Source of the DNA: Candidatus Nanopelagicaceae bacterium
GTDB taxonomy: Bacteria > Actinomycetota > Actinomycetes > Nanopelagicales > Nanopelagicaceae
Assembly (NCBI GenBank): GCA_947440735.1
Contig: CANESA010000031.1
Span: 1 to 6,564 of the forward strand
Length of the DNA: 6,564 nt
Reading direction: 5' to 3'
Shown: positions 6,092 through 6,564 of the stretch, piece after piece
Layout of the letters: each line of letters begins with the position of its first letter
Position numbering within the stretch: the first letter of the stretch is position 1
Notes under the pieces: model-generated
The model's database searches: none
Seen by the model: only the letters and a program-made list of their open reading frames with translations
What the model was told of the DNA's origin: nothing
Made by a program: the position numbers and the translations under genes

Positions 6092-6564
6092 TTTATCGCG
6101 AATCACTAACTTATCGGCAATCGCAGTAATCGCTCGTGCTGTTGGACTATCGGGAAGCGCATGAACAATCGGAGCACCTGAATCTCCACCAGTTCGTAAC
6201 TCTGGGGCGAATGGAATCTTTCCAAGAAGTGGCACATCTGCTCCAACGAGAGTAGATAGACGAGCGGAAGTTTCTTCTCCCCCACCTTCACCAAAGAGCG
6301 CCGTTGACTCACCGCATGTTGGGCAGATGAATCCTGACATATTTTCAATGACACCGATAACTCTTTGATGCATTTGGTGAGCAATACGCCCTGCTCGTTC
6401 GGCTACTTCTGCAGCGGCAATTTGTGGAGTTGTAACAACCAAAATTTCAGAGGTGGGGATGAGTTGGCCAAGTGAAATTGCTAAGTCACCAGTGCCGGGC
6501 GGAAGATCAAGAAGGAGGAGATCTAAATCGCCCCAATAAGCATCTGAAAGAAGTTGCTCAAGAA
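6056..6564 (-). CDS. mrp: Mrp/ApbC iron-sulfur carrier ATPase, C-terminal part (5' end outside window)
   Basis: The frame is open from the right edge to the TAA at 6056-6058, giving 168 residues; the N-terminus with the P-loop is outside. The fragment begins in the Walker B region (LLLLDLPPGTGD, residues 15-26), continues with LVVTTPQ (41-47) and VIGVIENMSGF (68-78), and then has the Cys-Pro-Thr-Cys motif (80-83). Two such cysteines in a homodimer are expected to hold a bridging Fe-S cluster. The next landmarks are FGEGGGEETS and PLLGKIPF, both typical of the Mrp/ApbC/NBP35 family. These ATPases carry and deliver Fe-S clusters to apoproteins in the cytoplasm. A TTG at 6442 is in frame but lies in the middle of the conserved fold and is not a start. 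The tail (KSLLGIRLGISS) overlaps the convergent DUF1003 gene by 36 bases. Confidence 0.95.
   Translation of the reverse strand, partial: LEQLLSDAYWGDLDLLLLDLPPGTGDLAISLGQLIPTSEILVVTTPQIAAAEVAERAGRIAHQMHQRVIGVIENMSGFICPTCGESTALFGEGGGEETSARLSTLVGADVPLLGKIPFAPELRTGGDSGAPIVHALPDSPTARAITAIADKLVIRDKSLLGIRLGISS
6087..6107. terminator. Weak candidate hairpin at the convergent gene ends
   Basis: AGTGATT (6087-6093) and AATCACT (6101-6107) form a perfect seven-pair stem with a seven-base loop, overlapping the DUF1003 stop codon and lying inside the 3' end of the Mrp gene. Only two pairs are G-C and neither strand has a U-tract after the stem. It could terminate either transcript weakly, or be chance within coding sequence. 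Confidence 0.25.

Noticed and set aside
1..6564. Defence system, toxin-antitoxin pair, CRISPR array, insertion sequence or prophage
   Set aside because: Every gene belongs to a conserved chromosomal family, and no terminal repeats, spacer arrays, transposase or nuclease cassettes are visible. The ParA-like gene alone, without ParB, is not evidence for a plasmid.

Overview
The window looks like a streamlined, fairly low-GC actinobacterial chromosome. The gene set (DEAD-box helicase, DUF2236/MpaB-like protein, MarC, PHP phosphoesterase, EamA exporter, MgtE-N/CBS protein, DUF1003 protein, Mrp/ApbC) is one I associate with Actinobacteria. The moderate base composition (judged by eye, not counted) and very tight packing suggest a freshwater planktonic lineage such as Nanopelagicales/acI. 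That taxonomic placement is inference. I see no mobile elements, tRNA or rRNA genes, CRISPR arrays or clear foreign segments.

Layout. Positions 1-402 (+) hold the C-terminal end of a DEAD-box RNA helicase, cut by the window edge. Its stop codon shares a TTAA with the stop of the convergent gene. Positions 4248 down to 399 (-) form a five-gene unit, in transcription order: EamA-family exporter, PHP-domain phosphoesterase, MarC-family membrane protein, DUF2236 (MpaB-like) protein, and a ParA-like ATPase with an altered P-loop. Three of its four junctions are 4-base ATGA stop/start overlaps and the fourth is a 4-base gap, so the genes are very probably co-transcribed and translationally coupled.

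Positions 4249-4292 are the only real intergenic region, 44 bases between divergent genes. It is an imperfect inverted repeat that places a TANNNT -10 hexamer at exactly -12 to -7 from each ATG. This predicts two mirror-image promoters making leaderless mRNAs. Rightward from there lies a two-gene unit: an MgtE-like protein with PRC-barrel, MgtE-N and tandem CBS domains but no membrane channel domain, then a DUF1003 two-helix membrane protein 2 bases later. The right edge (6056-6564, -) is the C-terminal part of an Mrp/ApbC iron-sulfur carrier ATPase, whose 3' end overlaps the DUF1003 gene by 36 bases in convergent orientation.

Functionally these are mostly housekeeping or poorly characterised conserved genes: RNA metabolism (helicase, PHP/RNase AM-like), small-molecule transport (EamA, MarC), probable Mg2+ or nucleotide sensing (MgtE-N/CBS with DUF1003) and Fe-S assembly (Mrp). 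I do not see a clearly new biological system. The points most worth a second look are the mirrored leaderless promoter, the ParA-like protein without its signature lysine, and the channel-less MgtE/DUF1003 pair.
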